Positions 45,510 to 63,097 of a stretch of 64,000 nucleotides of DNA are shown here, piece by piece (the first letter of the stretch is position 1; each line of letters opens with the position of its first letter). Under the pieces are notes generated by a model, which saw only the letters and a program-made list of their open reading frames with translations, was not told the DNA's origin and did not search any database. This DNA comes from Euptelea pleiosperma (Eukaryota; Streptophyta; Magnoliopsida; Ranunculales; Eupteleaceae). The stretch is taken from the NCBI GenBank assembly GCA_035048495.1, contig CM068541.1, positions 7,943,929-8,007,928 on the forward strand, read 5' to 3'. A program made the translations under genes and the position numbers.

Positions 45510-46049
45510 TTAAGAGGTATGAATGGCAATGATTTTGTCTTTTGGGGGTGTTTGGGTCTTTTTAATAAGGAGTATTTGATTCTGGACAGAAAGGATTCCA
45601 GTGCCGTGTGTCAACTTTGTTGACCAACGGTCGAATGGGTCTCAGTGGGGTCATACTAAATAACTATATTTCCCAGGGGTAGTACTAATATACCATACAT
45701 TTTAAGGGGCTATAGTGGGTCTAGAGCGTATTACGCACAAGCGCGTATCTTAGGACATTGGCTTCGTATGTTAGGTTCCTTCGCCGTTGCGGTAATGACA
45801 GCGAGGACAGGTTGAATCGAAGGCCTACGCGGCTACGCCTCTCTGGAATAAAGTTTCATGAAACCGCTCTGACCTCCTTCGATCTTTTGTTTTAAGCCCC
45901 TTTTGCCACCCCCTTTTTTAAAAAATTAACACAGTTCATTTCAGCCACTTGCTCTGTTGTTTGAATAAGATCTCTCTCTCTAGATACAAGCAGAATTTTT
46001 TATTCTCGATTTGGGTGTTTGAGCAATCGATCCGAAGATCTGAGCGAAG
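45510..46049 (+). promoter_or_regulatory. RABB1 promoter and 5' leader
   Basis: The last 100 bp before the ATG is pyrimidine-rich with a short CT run (about 45970-45982), as expected for a plant 5' leader. A GC-richer patch at about 45725-45850 stands out from the surroundings. I saw no clear TATA box, fitting a housekeeping promoter. Confidence 0.45.
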
Positions 46050-51795
<5,746 letters not shown>

Positions 51796-52991
51796 AATTT
51801 GAGAACCCATTTACAAAATCAAATCCTTCTACGCCTTCTGTTGTGTTAAGCTCTCTGTCCTTGGTCGTTTGTTGACTGCATCTTGTTACTTGGTTTCTTT
51901 TACTATATGAACTTGAATCAATTAAAATATGCACAATGTGAGATATCTGTACAATTTTCTTCAGTTTCTTGTTCTTTGATTGCCTGTAAATGATACATTT
52001 GTGTTCTATTCAGTCAACTTGTATCTGTACCAGAAGGGTGCTTGATTGCATTTTTTATATTGAATTTACATGGACGGCCCCTTTTTCATCATTTTCTTCT
52101 TTTATCCCTTTCTCAGGAGATAAGTGGGTCCCCCCAAATCTACTATGGACGTGCTTGGAAGCTGTTCTTTCATTCCCTAGCTAGGGGTGTCAACATGTCG
52201 GTTCCGGTTCAGGTACCAGTTGAACCGGAACTATTGTAAATGACGTTTCCTGAACTTCTGGTACTAGTCCCAGACGCGACAAATACCGAGTACCCAATTG
52301 GGTATTGGGTACCTATATACTGTGAAAAATGTTGAAAGAAATGGTAAAAATAAAATGATGTCCATCCTCAAATGTAGAACTGCTGTATAGGTTTGTTACG
52401 TGTTCTATTGGTTCTGGTTCTAGTCTGGTCCATGCAATAGTGTACCCTTTGCGCCTGTTTCCATGCATTAGTGTGGTAGAGAGAGAGAGAGAGAGATGGG
52501 TAATTTGGTTTTTTATTTTTTTTCGCCATTATTCTCCCAAGAGTTTACCCTGATGATTCTTTTCTAAGCCTTTTATTAAAGTTTCAATCGTAAATCTGAT
52601 CATTCTGATTTTCTCGCCACGCCGAGTCCAAGAGGTGGCCCACAGACCAAACGGTATGGATCCGTGAGTCCATTGGCTAATCAAATATTTTAAGGGTTTT
52701 TAGTCAAGGAAACGAAGACTATTGGGTGATTTAGGTTTTGAACATGCAGGTTTTATTATCCGGCTTGAAACGCAGGTGTGAGCTTAAAAATAGGCCCATG
52801 CGGACTGCAGCTGCCTAAATAAGTTTGTAACAGCCGAAATGCCTCTTTAGTAGCAGTTCCATACGATACGAAAAGGCCAACTAACACATCAGTCACCAAG
52901 ATGTGCATACGGTACATTTATACGTGTTTGATATGTCTCACTTAAAATAATTTGAAAACCAAAAATTTGGTACATTTTGAAAGGGAATCAA
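51796..52991 (+). other. 3' flank of RABB1
   Basis: The probable 3' UTR extends to about 52000. Beyond are a fragment of a 'ctaggggtgtcaac' ended element at about 52180-52450 and a (GA)n run at about 52480-52495. No gene seen. Confidence 0.5.
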
Positions 52992-53000
52992 TATATTTAA

Positions 53001-53981
53001 GGGAATTTTTGACATACCCCCCATGTGTTCTTCGAAATTTGACATACCCCCCACGTTTTGAAAAAGCTGACATACCCCCGATGACCCGGTCCATCCTCTT
53101 AGACATGGACTAACATTTTTTTTTTTGAAAAGGACCAAGTTACCCTTTCTTCAACCTTGGAACAAAATCGTGGGTTTGGGAGAAAACCCCAACCCAAATT
53201 AAACGTCTGTGGTGATGGCGATGGGATCATTTTTTTCTGCATAAAAGGCTTCTTCTAGGATGCTTTGGTTCATTCATTCAAGTATGAGTTTTGTTTCATG
53301 GTCAATTTAAATGATCCCCCAAACTTTTGGACGGTTCTGATTCATGAACAATCCCATTTAAACGTTCCTTGTCCACAGCTGTGTTGTGAGTGTGGTCCCA
53401 TCTTAGTTTGCTCAAGTTCAACGGCAATGAAGAGTTGCAGGGTGTAGATCCACCACTGTATTTCTTGAGCAAAACCCATGCTTTTAACAGTTCCCCATTG
53501 AAGTTCTCAATCTTATTTGTCATTTTAACTTCATACATATTTTTTTTGTTCAACTTTATCTTTTTTAATAAACTTGTTCTCTATTTATTTATAACATTTG
53601 AGATTTTTTACCAAACGGTAGACCATGAGGATTCGGATTTTGAGAGCTCAGCCGTCTGATTCCTCTAAACATAGCAATTCTTATCGATGAGTTAATGAAT
53701 GTCTTTTGTGAATTGGATTTGTTTGCCATCAAAGCAAAAGTTGCTGGGTTTGACTGTCCTCCGCGAATTGATAAAAGGTCTTTGAGGGAAGGGTTCTTCA
53801 GTTGGAGTCTTTGTGAAGAAAGGGGCGATTTTGTCATTTTCAAAAAAAATTGTTAGTCAATGACAGTCTAACGATGGGCAAAGATGGTGGACCGGGTCAC
53901 AGGGGGTATGTCAGTTTTTTCAAAACGTGGGGTGGGTATGTCAAATTTTGAAGAACACATGGGGGTATGTCAAAAATTACC
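53001..53981. mobile_element. Foldback element, 981 bp, Mutator-type target duplication, gene-like interior
   Basis: The left arm begins GGGAATTTTTGACATACCCC and the right arm ends with its inverse; arms run about 105 bp with a threefold 'gacatacccccc' motif each. The flanks are TATATTTAA at 52992-53000 and TATATTTAG at 53982-53990, 8 of 9 matching. The interior (about 53150-53840) is not repetitive and has more balanced base composition, with open frames on both strands (for example 53302-53553 minus). It may contain captured host sequence; I recognise no domain. Confidence 0.75.
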
Positions 53982-53990
53982 TATATTTAG

Positions 53991-54973
53991 TTCTACAGTT
54001 ACTATAGTCTAATGTAACATAGTTACCACAAATTCGGTACATGTTGAAAGGATATTAATGGCCTTCATTGTACTTAGGATGGGTAATCACTTAAGATGAC
54101 GCAGAGCAAAACAATGCACTTGGTACGTCATTTATTTGAGTGGAAATGACGCGCCAGGTGCGTCGTGTTCTGGGCCGAACATTTCAGAAAAACATAAAAA
54201 TGTAAGAAATAAAATTTCCGACGAATAAAACTTATTTTCCCCCAAAAAATGTAAATTCATGAATTAATCGTGAATTAAATGTATGATTGCTACCAGGGAC
54301 AAAATGATGTTCACCCTTGAGAAAAATACTTGGATTAATCCAGAAAACCACTTTTTACACTCGAAGATTAAAACCGGCCTGTGTTTATCATTAAATTCAC
54401 TTGTCACTGGTTCCGCTACAACCAGAATGCTATTTTCTGAATAAAAACATCTATACGTGAACTCTTAGAGATCACTGATCATATGGATGTTTGGTCCATT
54501 CCTAGGTGGACCTACAGACTAAAAATCAGTTTGATTGGTGATTTCAGATTTGAGTTCGGGTCGTGATGTAACAAGATATACCTGAAAACTTTATGGCGTG
54601 GGGAAGCACGATTTTTGTTACTCACCACTTCCACCTGGGCCCACTGACTGTATGGATGTTTAGCCCACCCCCTGTTAGACATTAATACAAAAAATCAGCT
54701 TGTTTGATAATATTTAGTCGTTGGTTTTGGTACTCAAAAATAATGGTTGAATCCAACCATAATAATCACGCCTTAAAAAGTACTAAAATCTAATGGCTAG
54801 ATATTACTAATCGAGGGTGATTGTTTGTGTGTATATCCACGAAGGGGTGGGCTGAACATCCATGCGGTCAGTGGGCCCAGATTGCAGCTTTGGGTAACAA
54901 GAAATAAGAATCATGCTTCTGCACGCCAAAAAGTTATAGGTTGCATCTTTTTCCTTTTTGAGTGTTTTTTTAA
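53991..54973. other. Intergenic stretch with dispersed-repeat fragments
   Basis: Contains a pair of 'gatgcagagcaaaacaatgc' and 'aatgacgcgccaggtgcgtc' blocks and one or two arms of the 24110 family at about 54470-54560 and 54640-54875 in inverted orientation. No gene seen. Confidence 0.45.
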
Positions 54974-55310
54974 GGGTTGCTCTTCGGGCCCCCACATCTT
55001 TCAGCCGGGCACCCACATTGGACAAAAATGCCCCGTCCAGTGTGGGCACCCACCCCATCCCTTCGTCTCCTCTCTCTTCTTCTCTCACTACTATAATTCT
55101 TTCTATCTCTCTCAATCTCTCCCTTACTTTCTCCCTCCTCCCCCACTCTCTCTCTCTCTCTCTCTCTGCCTTAGCCCCCACAGGTGCTGAACCACCTGGA
55201 CCTATGCAGCCACAGGAGAGAGAGAGAGAGGTGGGTGCCCACACAAAGCAGGGGCATTTTGATCCCACATGGGTGCCCAGACTAAAGACGTGGGTACCCA
55301 TGGAGCGACC
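54974..55310. mobile_element. Foldback element, 337 bp, Mutator-type target duplication
   Basis: Inverted ends GGGTTGCTCTTCGGGCCCCC and the inverse of GGTCGCTCCATGGGTACCC. Arms of about 85 bp share 'gtgtgggcacccacc' and 'aaaaatgcccc'. The flanks are TTTTTTTAA (54965-54973) and TTCTTTTAA (55311-55319), 8 of 9. The centre is CT and GA repeats, which can pair with each other and lengthen the hairpin. Confidence 0.7.
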
Positions 55311-55319
55311 TTCTTTTAA

Positions 55320-55953
55320 ACGGGGAGCAACGTCCCTTGATGAATGGTAATACAATGGTGGTCCCTACGACCTAATTGATCTACACTTCTTACTTGGTGA
55401 GTTGATTATTAACCGTATGATTCAAGAATTATTTAGGGTACTGAGATCCAAAGGTTTGAAATCACCCATCCGGCTAATTTTTGGTATGAGGTTCACCTGG
55501 GCGGTCAGTGGCCTCTAAGAGTGTGCCAAGTGGATCATATTTTGGCCCGTCGGGACTTTGATTACGGTCGTTTGTCATCAAAGACTTATTCGGTTATTTG
55601 TGCGTATCGGCCTGTTGGCGCCCATAAACCCAGAACGCTTCGCGGGATACGTTGCGGAGTGAACAGAGTCACAGTGCAAGGAGAGCGCACTTTCCCCGCA
55701 CAACCTTTCTCCCGTCTCCCATCCTTTTTTTCTCCCGAATTCTCGTAAACCCAATCATTTTGCGTCCACAAAAAAAAAAAAACCCTAGATCGCAGCTCCA
55801 ATCTCATCAACACAGAATCTCTACTTGCCCTAGATCTATATCACTTCTCTGGAGATCTCACTCCACGAGCTCGGATTACAGCAGGATTGCATTCTGATTC
55901 TCCATTGATTTCGGTTTTTAATTCATTGGTTTCGATCTCTGATCGATAAAATA
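55320..55953 (+). promoter_or_regulatory. Upstream region and 5' leader of the TFIIH p62 gene
   Basis: A fragment of the 24110 family lies at about 55430-55540. From about 55560 on the sequence is unique and GC-balanced, and a poly-A run at about 55769-55780 precedes 'ccctagatcgcagctcc', a typical plant 5' leader. No clear TATA box. Confidence 0.4.
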
Positions 55954-58900
55954 ATGGCGGCTGGGCAGGTCGTTATGCGTGCCAGGTATAAGAACACCTC
56001 AGTGAAGGGCCCTGGGATTCCAGGAGTGCTAAGAATGGTAATCTTTTGAAGTCTACTACTTCAAAATCAGTTTTTGAAGATTCAGGGCTGCGTTTTATGT
56101 TAAACTCCGTGTTCGATTATCATTTGTTTCTGTATGTAGAAATCGGTGAAAAAACTTCAATCTCAAATTCAATGCCGTGGCGATCATCTTCGATTATTGT
56201 TTACATAGTTTAAGAGAGAATCAGAACCGAGATAGAGACAAAATAAACATATATTTCTGAAATGCAATGCAATATACACATTGACATATTGTGGGGCACT
56301 TTTGCGTTCCTTTATTATTCCCCATAAATGGTATTTTTTAATACACAGAAAAGGATTTTCTAAACGATAAGAAGGTTAATTCCTTCGAGACAAATTTGCA
56401 ATTGGTATTAAATGGTAATTCTTTCGAGTCAAATTTGCAATTCGTATTAAATGGTCTTTTGGTTGTTTTCGTTGGATAATCTTTTAAGAAAATCATTCAA
56501 TCAACATTTTGGTTTTGTTCCTTTGATGCAGACGGATGACAGATTTGTATTCACTCCTAATGATCCTAGGTCATCTGGGAAGCTCGATGTGGGGTTTACA
56601 TCCATTAAAGGTAGTTATTTTCTATTGAAACGTGCTCACTGGGTTCTAGTTCTAATAATTAATTATGATGGTGTTAGAAATGGTGTATATTGAGTTAATA
56701 TCTTATTTTCTTGGTGAGGCCTACAGTGGGTCAAGTGAAGGCCTTCCAGAGTGATAAATAATACATTCTTCCTCCCCATTAGCCCACTCTTTTAATATTA
56801 GTATGAAGATTCCATACTCTTAATTTGTGTTTAATGGTTCTATTTAATGTATTGTTATTTCTCTGTCGTGAATTTTCAGGTCATAAATTCACCAAGGAGG
56901 GAAACCAAAAACAAGCACTACTAAATCTTACACAAGATCCAGAAATCAAGGTTTTTCTTCATCCAATTATCATTGTGTAGTTTCTCGAGCCTTTCTATTC
57001 CAGCAGACTCAAATGCTTTGAAATTTCTATCTTGTAGTCTGTATCAGGCCCTTCATTATGATTTCACATGATTGATTACCACTCGTTCAATGACTGACAC
57101 ATACATGATTCTGTGTTATCTTAGGGTGGAGGTTACATTTTTGAGTTTGACAAGTTTTCTGAACGTGATGTTTGCCGAGATTTTGTGGGTAAGTTTCAAT
57201 CTTGGTCATGATTGTAGCTTTTAAGATTCACTCTCTTTTAAAAAAAATTGTTATCAATTTAGTTCATCGGCATTTACATCTTTTGGTGAAAATTTACATC
57301 TCTTGGCGACTTAAAATGGAACTTCTTTAGTTGATGAGTAATTGTTAACAAGATGATAAAATGCATGCAGTTTTATTTTGTCAGTGTGATTATAGAAAAC
57401 TGTTTTGTCTTTTGTATTGCCCCCCTTTTAATGTGTTTGCAATCTATTGGAGCTTTTACTCATTGCATTTGTTTCTCATGTTCATCACGAGCCCATGAGC
57501 CTTAATCTAGTCAATTTGTCCTAGGATCTTTGGCTGACATGGTTGAGTCATAATTTGATTTCGATATTTTAACAAGTTGGCAGATGAATCAAGGTCTCAG
57601 TCATGTTGTTTGGCTTTCTTTAGGCTTCTGTTCTGAAAATGAAAAAGTGTTCGAACTGATAAGAAATAGCAGAAACCTTTATATAAGACCACTTCCTTCG
57701 ACTTGGTTATTTGATCTGCATTTATGTTCATGCTGGTAGTTTCCTGGGATTGCATTGTTGTGTGCCTTGCAAACAATTTGCTTCTTTTATTTCTTGTCCA
57801 ATGTGTCATGGGAAATATTTTATTATATTTGACCAATTACAGAATTTATTATAGAGGAAAAAAAACCAAAGTCTAACTAGAGCCACAGGAGAGAACCAGA
57901 AAAATTTCATAAGATCCCTACATAAGTCAAATACTTCTTAGCAAGTCTTCCATTGTCCATCAATACCATCACCTTACTACTATCTAATGGCTATGAGGAA
58001 TCGCTTTCCACAACTATTGACCTGGAAAAATTTATAATGAGGACACAAAGTCCTCCTTTGTGTTAGGGATGGGTGCTATTTGTAGAGGGCCTTTGCCTTC
58101 TCTCTTGTTTGGGGCTTAGTGTGGTGTAGGTCACCTCGACCTCATTACCTGAGTCACTTTTCTGGTTTGGCTTTGCCTTAATAAAGTTTATGCATATAAA
58201 AAAAAAAGTCCTCACGGAAGTTCATGCAACGTAGCCTTGTTCTAATCTCTAATATGCTTTGACAAAGAGCTGAAATCCTTGTTTAGCAAGAAACCTGTGC
58301 GTTCTTTGAGTAATGTAACTAAATCAATGTTTTCTGTCTTTTGTGGTCAATCTTGAGAATTTTTATTTTTATTTTTTTTGATCGGTAAGAGTATATTATA
58401 TTAGAGGAGGGCTGAGGAGGCCCTTAAAAACTATACAAACCAAGATGGCTGAAGCCGAAGAGAAGCAAAACCAACACAACCACACGCTCTAGAAAGCCAC
58501 ACTTAGAAGATCATACGGTCCCACCGGAACACGAAATCCTCAAACCTAAAACCCATAAACTCGGGAAAAACGGAAACCCTGTAATAAAGCATGGCTTTGA
58601 CGTTCAAAAAAATCTCCTTCATGTTCGCCCTCTTGTCTTCGAACGTTCTACGAGGGGTGATCCTCCATAGCTTGCGACCGGTATTAGAGAAGGCCTTGAC
58701 TTTCCATCCCACGAAAGTATCGAGAACCGAAGAAGGGAACACCCACAGAGTGCTAAAGAGATGCAAAAAACGTTCCCAAATACCTTTTGCCACAATGTAA
58801 TGGATCAAAAGGTGATCGGTGGTTTCCTCTTCTTGCCGACACATGATACAACGGTTCGGGATGTGGAAGCCTCGTTTTTTCAGATTCTCCACTGAAATGA

Positions 58901-59733
58901 TCTTGTTGAGCATGGTGCACCAAGAGAAAAAAATGACTTTAGAAGGAATGGGAGTACCCCAAAGAATCTTGCCTGGGAATCCTATCTGTGGGGGTTCTAT
59001 ACACCCCTATATTTTTAAATGTACTCAAAGCTTTGCCTAAGCACATCTAAGCCACCACTTTACTTGTCCAGGTCCCCTAGCACATAAAACATCGCTTAGG
59101 TCTTAATTTTAAACATTTATTTAACATATAGTTGATTTTTTTTGTTATAGTTGAATATATAACAAATTTTTATCCTTAAAATGTATAATTATATAGTTTA
59201 GGAATATGGATTTTCTTTCTCTTTGAAAAGAAAACCTGACCCACTTCTCTGTACCATACTGTTTTCTCTCTTCTTCATCAAGAAGGAAAAGTAGGGTGGA
59301 AGTTGGGAGCTTGTTCGGACAGGAGCAATGATTTACGGTCATCAGCATTCTTTCTTCTTCTTGGTCCATAAACAACTGTATAAACATTTTAGCCAACTTA
59401 GATGGTAGGATCATCTCATCCTGTCAAGTTTTGGTCCATGAGAGTCGTGAGACCTTATAAGTTGAACACATCAATTGGTGGGCCATGACCTCTACATGGT
59501 GCCAAGTGTAATACCATTTATAAAGGGACGGGATATTGGCACCTGCGTTTTCGCTCAGTAAACCCATCACTCATCACACCCCTCCACCGAAAACCAAAAA
59601 AAAAAAATAAAGAAGAAGAGGAAAAACAGAGGAGAAGAAGAAGAAGAAGAGGACGCCGCCGCCGCTACCACCACCGGAGGTACGTCTCTCCTCTCTCTCT
59701 CTCTCTCTTGCTCTCTCTCTCTCTCTTTCTCTT

Positions 59734-59767
<34 letters not shown>

Positions 59768-60717
59768 GACAGCCCCTAAGGCCGAGTGTGGAATGCCACA
59801 CTCGACAACCCTTAGCAGCCCCCGAGGCCGAGTATGGAATGCCACACTTGGCAGCCCAGAATCGAGAGTGAGAGGGAGAGAGAGCAAGAGGGAGAGGGGG
59901 AGAGAGAGAGCATAAGAGAGAGAGAGAGCATAAGAGAGAGAGAGACGTACCTGCGATGGCAGCAGCATTTTTTTTTTTTTTTTTAGTTTTTTTGGGTTTT
60001 TTTTTATGGGTGTGATGAGTGAAAAAGGAGGGAGGGGGATTTGAGGGTTTTTTTTGGGTTTACTGAGCAAAAACACGGGTGCCAATATCCCGTCCCTTTA
60101 TAAACCATACTTATGGTATGTAAGGCTTGGGCCTTGGATTTTCCTTTTTAAAATCTGAACCTTTTTTTTTTTTTTTTTTTTTTTGCATTAGGAAGTGATG
60201 TGGGCACCCTTTCTCACCTTTTACAAAAAATTCTTTTTACCGAAATTTGAAAAAATCGAATTTCCCTTTAAAAGTAGAAGAGGTTCCCCATTATAGAAAA
60301 CCTAGGGGTACCCAATTCATTCCCATTTGCATTAATGGGAAAAAAAAACCCCATCATTTTATGATGAAAATCAAGCTCAAGGGTGTATTCTGTATTGGAG
60401 AAACTTTAGATGTTTTTTTCTTTCCAAAAGAAGTATGGGTGCATTCATAAATACATATTTTCATGAGTGTATTTGAATTTTTTTCCTATTTTGTTAACCA
60501 TTCTTTTGTTGATATTTTCATAAGCATTGGTTGAAAGTGGTTTACTTGAAGACGTAGTGTCTGATGCCTTATGAACAGGTAAAGTCCTTGGTAAACTTCA
60601 GGCTATGTCAGGACATGATGCCAAAGTTGTTGCTGAAAGATCAGTTGCTGCAGTTAATGATGAACAACTTAGTTCGGCAGAAATGGAGCGTCGAATGAAG
60701 CTACTGCGAGAGGATAG
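55954..60717 (+). CDS. TFB1: TFIIH core subunit 1 (p62/TFB1), N-terminal five exons (partial)
   Basis: A structural subunit of TFIIH, needed for RNA polymerase II initiation and nucleotide-excision repair. Exons 55954-56037, 56532-56610, 56880-56950, 57125-57188 and 60579-60717 are in phase and give about 145 residues; the family is about 580-600 aa, so the rest lies beyond the right edge. Residues about 8-105 form the N-terminal PH domain (RFVFTPNDPRSSGKLDVGFT, then GHKFTKEGN and YIFEFDKFSERDVCRDFV). Exon 5 continues with GKVLGKLQAM and SSAEMERRMKLLREDR, leading into the BSD-domain part. Introns 4 (3.4 kb) and 5 (over 3.2 kb) hold LINE and foldback insertions on either side of exon 5. The start is the first ATG in phase. 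Confidence 0.9.
58060..58210 (+). mobile_element. Retroposon 3' end with poly-A
   Basis: A stretch ending CCTTAATAAAGTTTATGCAT followed by a short A-run at about 58198-58208, the usual shape of a LINE or SINE 3' terminus, inserted in TFIIH intron 4. Only the 3' end remains. Confidence 0.5.
58361..58975 (-). mobile_element. LINE fragment, C-terminal zinc-finger (zf-RVT) region
   Basis: On the minus strand a 136-codon frame (58913-58503) carries the reverse-transcriptase-associated zinc-finger pattern CIMCRQEEETTDHLL, with the usual final Cys after HLLIH replaced by Tyr. The 3' end is an A-rich tail at about 58361-58380. Truncated at the 5' side and non-autonomous. It lies antisense in intron 4 of the TFIIH gene. 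Confidence 0.75.
59525..60096. mobile_element. Foldback element, 572 bp, in TFIIH intron 4
   Basis: Ends GGGACGGGATATTGGCACC and its inverse, with TTTATAAA on both sides (59517-59524, 60097-60104). TTTATAAA is itself a palindrome, so it could be either an 8-bp duplication or part of the ends. Arms include 'cagtaaaccca' and 'cactcatcacaccc' with inverses. Inside, a CT array is mirrored by a GA array around two GAATGCCACACT hairpins, so transcription would give one long double-stranded RNA. Confidence 0.75.
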
Positions 60718-61480
60718 GTAGTTTTACTTTCCATATCATAAATATAATAAGAACATTATTTGTGCCTTCTGTTTGGTGGTTGGCTACAATTCTACCTTGT
60801 TAGAATTATCAGTTATATGGTATGATATCGCCATAAGTATATATTTATTTCTGTTTTGCCTTGTCTTATGATGCTACACACCTTAATTTAATCTTTGGTC
60901 TTGTCAATAATGCTTATGGTATATGTGTTTCTTTCATAAATGACAATGAGTTGTATTAACTATAAAAAATCTGGGAAGAAGATATCTTAATAAACAAGTC
61001 AAAATTTAAATGCTTATTCCAGCTTTAAAGTCTTGGTCTCATCCAACATTGCTAAGCTGACAAAACGAGATGTATTTTCAAGAACTTAATATAACAAAGT
61101 TTAATTCAACGTAGAGAAATTTAGTAAAAATTCACCAAGATAGAGAAGTATGGAGATATGTTACATTACACATTTGTCATACTATTGTAGCTTAAATGTG
61201 TGAAAGAAATATGAAAATACAAATGGTTTTTATCGATGAAAAACTTCAAAATATGCAACCCAAGGAGCGTTTGATCTTGATTTTGAACCTTCAAAGTTGT
61301 TTTTACTTGAAAATTGTCAATGGAGTGGTCGGTTTTCACTTAGGAACCCCTAAAAGCAAGGAAATGTGTAAACAATGGGGATATAAGTGTTTAAAACACT
61401 AGATTTCTAAAAAATTCTAAAAAAATACCAAAAAGATAAAGGTCTTGAACAATAAAATTCGCCAAAATATTACAGGTAAC
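60718..61480 (+). other. TFIIH intron 5, first part
   Basis: AT-rich intron after the AG|GTAGTT donor at 60717. The open frame at 61196-61402 is short and has no recognised domain. Nothing else seen. Confidence 0.5.
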
Positions 61481-63097
61481 TTCATTATTTTTTTTCATAA
61501 TTGTAATATTATTGAAAGGCAAAAAACGCTTTAGGAACACATACAAGCAACAAAGCATGCCTAAGAGGTCGAGATGACCTATGAGCGGCTAAAGCCACAA
61601 AACAAAACACAAAACTACAGACAACTAACAATCATCTTTTGGATAAAGGATCTCCCAACGAAACACAATCTTCGAAGAAAAGACCTCCACTCTCCTTGAA
61701 TGCCTTAAGCCAAAGATACACAAATCCTATGATGTTAAGGATGACGACATCCACCGCGTCTTCCTTGCCTTCAAACACACTACGATTCATCTCCTTCCAA
61801 AGACCCCAACAAATCGCAAAAGGGAGAATCCTCCACTACACTCGCCCTCTACCAGAGAAAGAATGAGAATGCCAACCAGAGACTAGATCCATCATGAATA
61901 CCTTGGCATCAGCCATGCTATCCCAAAGTCCACCAAAAAGAAAACCGCACTTTTCTCGCCAAACAACCCCACACATTGAGCAAAAGTACACTATGATAAT
62001 CCCCTTAGTAATCAAGTGGTCCACCGTCAAGATCTTATCCAAAGAGGCAGTCTACAAAAAGAAATCGATCTTCGATAGGATCTCTTGGAGCCCCAAACAA
62101 AAGAGGCCGAAGAGGAAGAGCTATTGGACCGCCATCGCCATAAGGCTTTATAGAAAGACCTGACTGAGAACTGTCCATCTCTAGACCATTTCCACCAATG
62201 AGTATCCTGAATCGAAAGAGAGTATGGCCTTGCAAGTGAGATAGTAACCGAGCCAGACTCAATCTCCCAATCATTAAGACTCCTGGAGCTGAAATCCCAA
62301 GACATGACTTTCCCCACCCAAAGAGAACAATCTTGGACCGAGCTGTTCTTCTTATTAGAAAGAGAGAAAAGCCCCCGAAAATCCTCTTTAAGAGAAACAA
62401 CCCCGCACCACCTGTCCTCCCAAAATCTGACCTTGTTCCGAAGCCCCACCTTCTAATGAACCTGTTAAAAAAACCTAAATCTTCATTATTCCCCTCCACA
62501 CACTACACCCATAAGAAGGAACTGCTCTCCCATCCCAACCGAAATCCTCCTTAAGAGAAACAATTCTTATTAGAAAGAGAGACAAGCCCCAGAAAATCCT
62601 CTTTAAGAGAAACAACCCCACACCACCTGTCCTCCCAAAATATGACTTTGTTCCCAAGTCCCACCTTCTAATGGACCCCTTAAAAAAAAACCAAATCTTC
62701 ATCATACCCTTCCACACACTACACCCATAAGAAGAAGGAACTGCTCTCCCATCCCAACTGAAATCCCATCCCATATTTCCCTGCTACAACCTCCTCCATA
62801 AAGTAGAGACCTCCAATCCAAACCTCCAAAGCCACTTGCCCAGTAAAGCCTCACTCATAAGTATGAGGTTCTTGATCCCTAAGCTGCTTTGATGCTTAGA
62901 GATACACACTGACTTCCCATTTACAAAGTGGAATCGGAATCCCTCGCCTTTATCATTCCACAAGAAATCTCGCGTAAACTTCTCCAAAATCTTCGCTACG
63001 CACCTAGGGATGTAGAAAAATGAGAGGTAATAAATAAGCAAACTAGAGAGAATGCTCTTGATTAACACCAGCCTATCCCCTTTAGAAAGATACTTGG
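61481..63097 (-). mobile_element. Degenerate LINE fragment, RT C-terminus to 3' end
   Basis: Read on the minus strand from 63097: end of the reverse-transcriptase domain (VLIKSILSSLLIYYLSFF), a connector (NDKGEGFRFHFVNGKSVC; LGIKNLILMSEALLGKWLWR), then VRFWEDRWCG and WKWSRDGQFSVRSFYKALW, a zinc-finger relic near 61990-62030, and a 3' end at about 61481-61510 with 'cctttcaataatattacaat'. Frames are broken in several places and a 215-bp block is duplicated inside (62351-62770). It lies antisense in TFIIH intron 5. Confidence 0.8.
62351..62770. repeat. 215-bp tandem duplication inside the LINE fragment
   Basis: The block starting CTTATTAGAAAGAGAGA at 62351 recurs at 62566 and runs to about 62770. 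The two copies are roughly 90% alike and each repeats the 'ctcccatccca' end. This is a post-insertion duplication. Confidence 0.75.

Noticed and set aside
45725..45850. GC-rich patch as a possible tRNA or rRNA fragment
   Set aside because: No tRNA cloverleaf or recognisable rRNA block could be traced; kept only as a note in the RAB promoter entry.
54807..55355. 182-codon minus-strand ORF
   Set aside because: It spans a foldback element and its GA/CT centre, with low-complexity product.
59567..60085. 172-codon minus-strand ORF rich in Ser/Leu and Arg/Glu
   Set aside because: It is the translation of CT/GA microsatellites within a foldback element.
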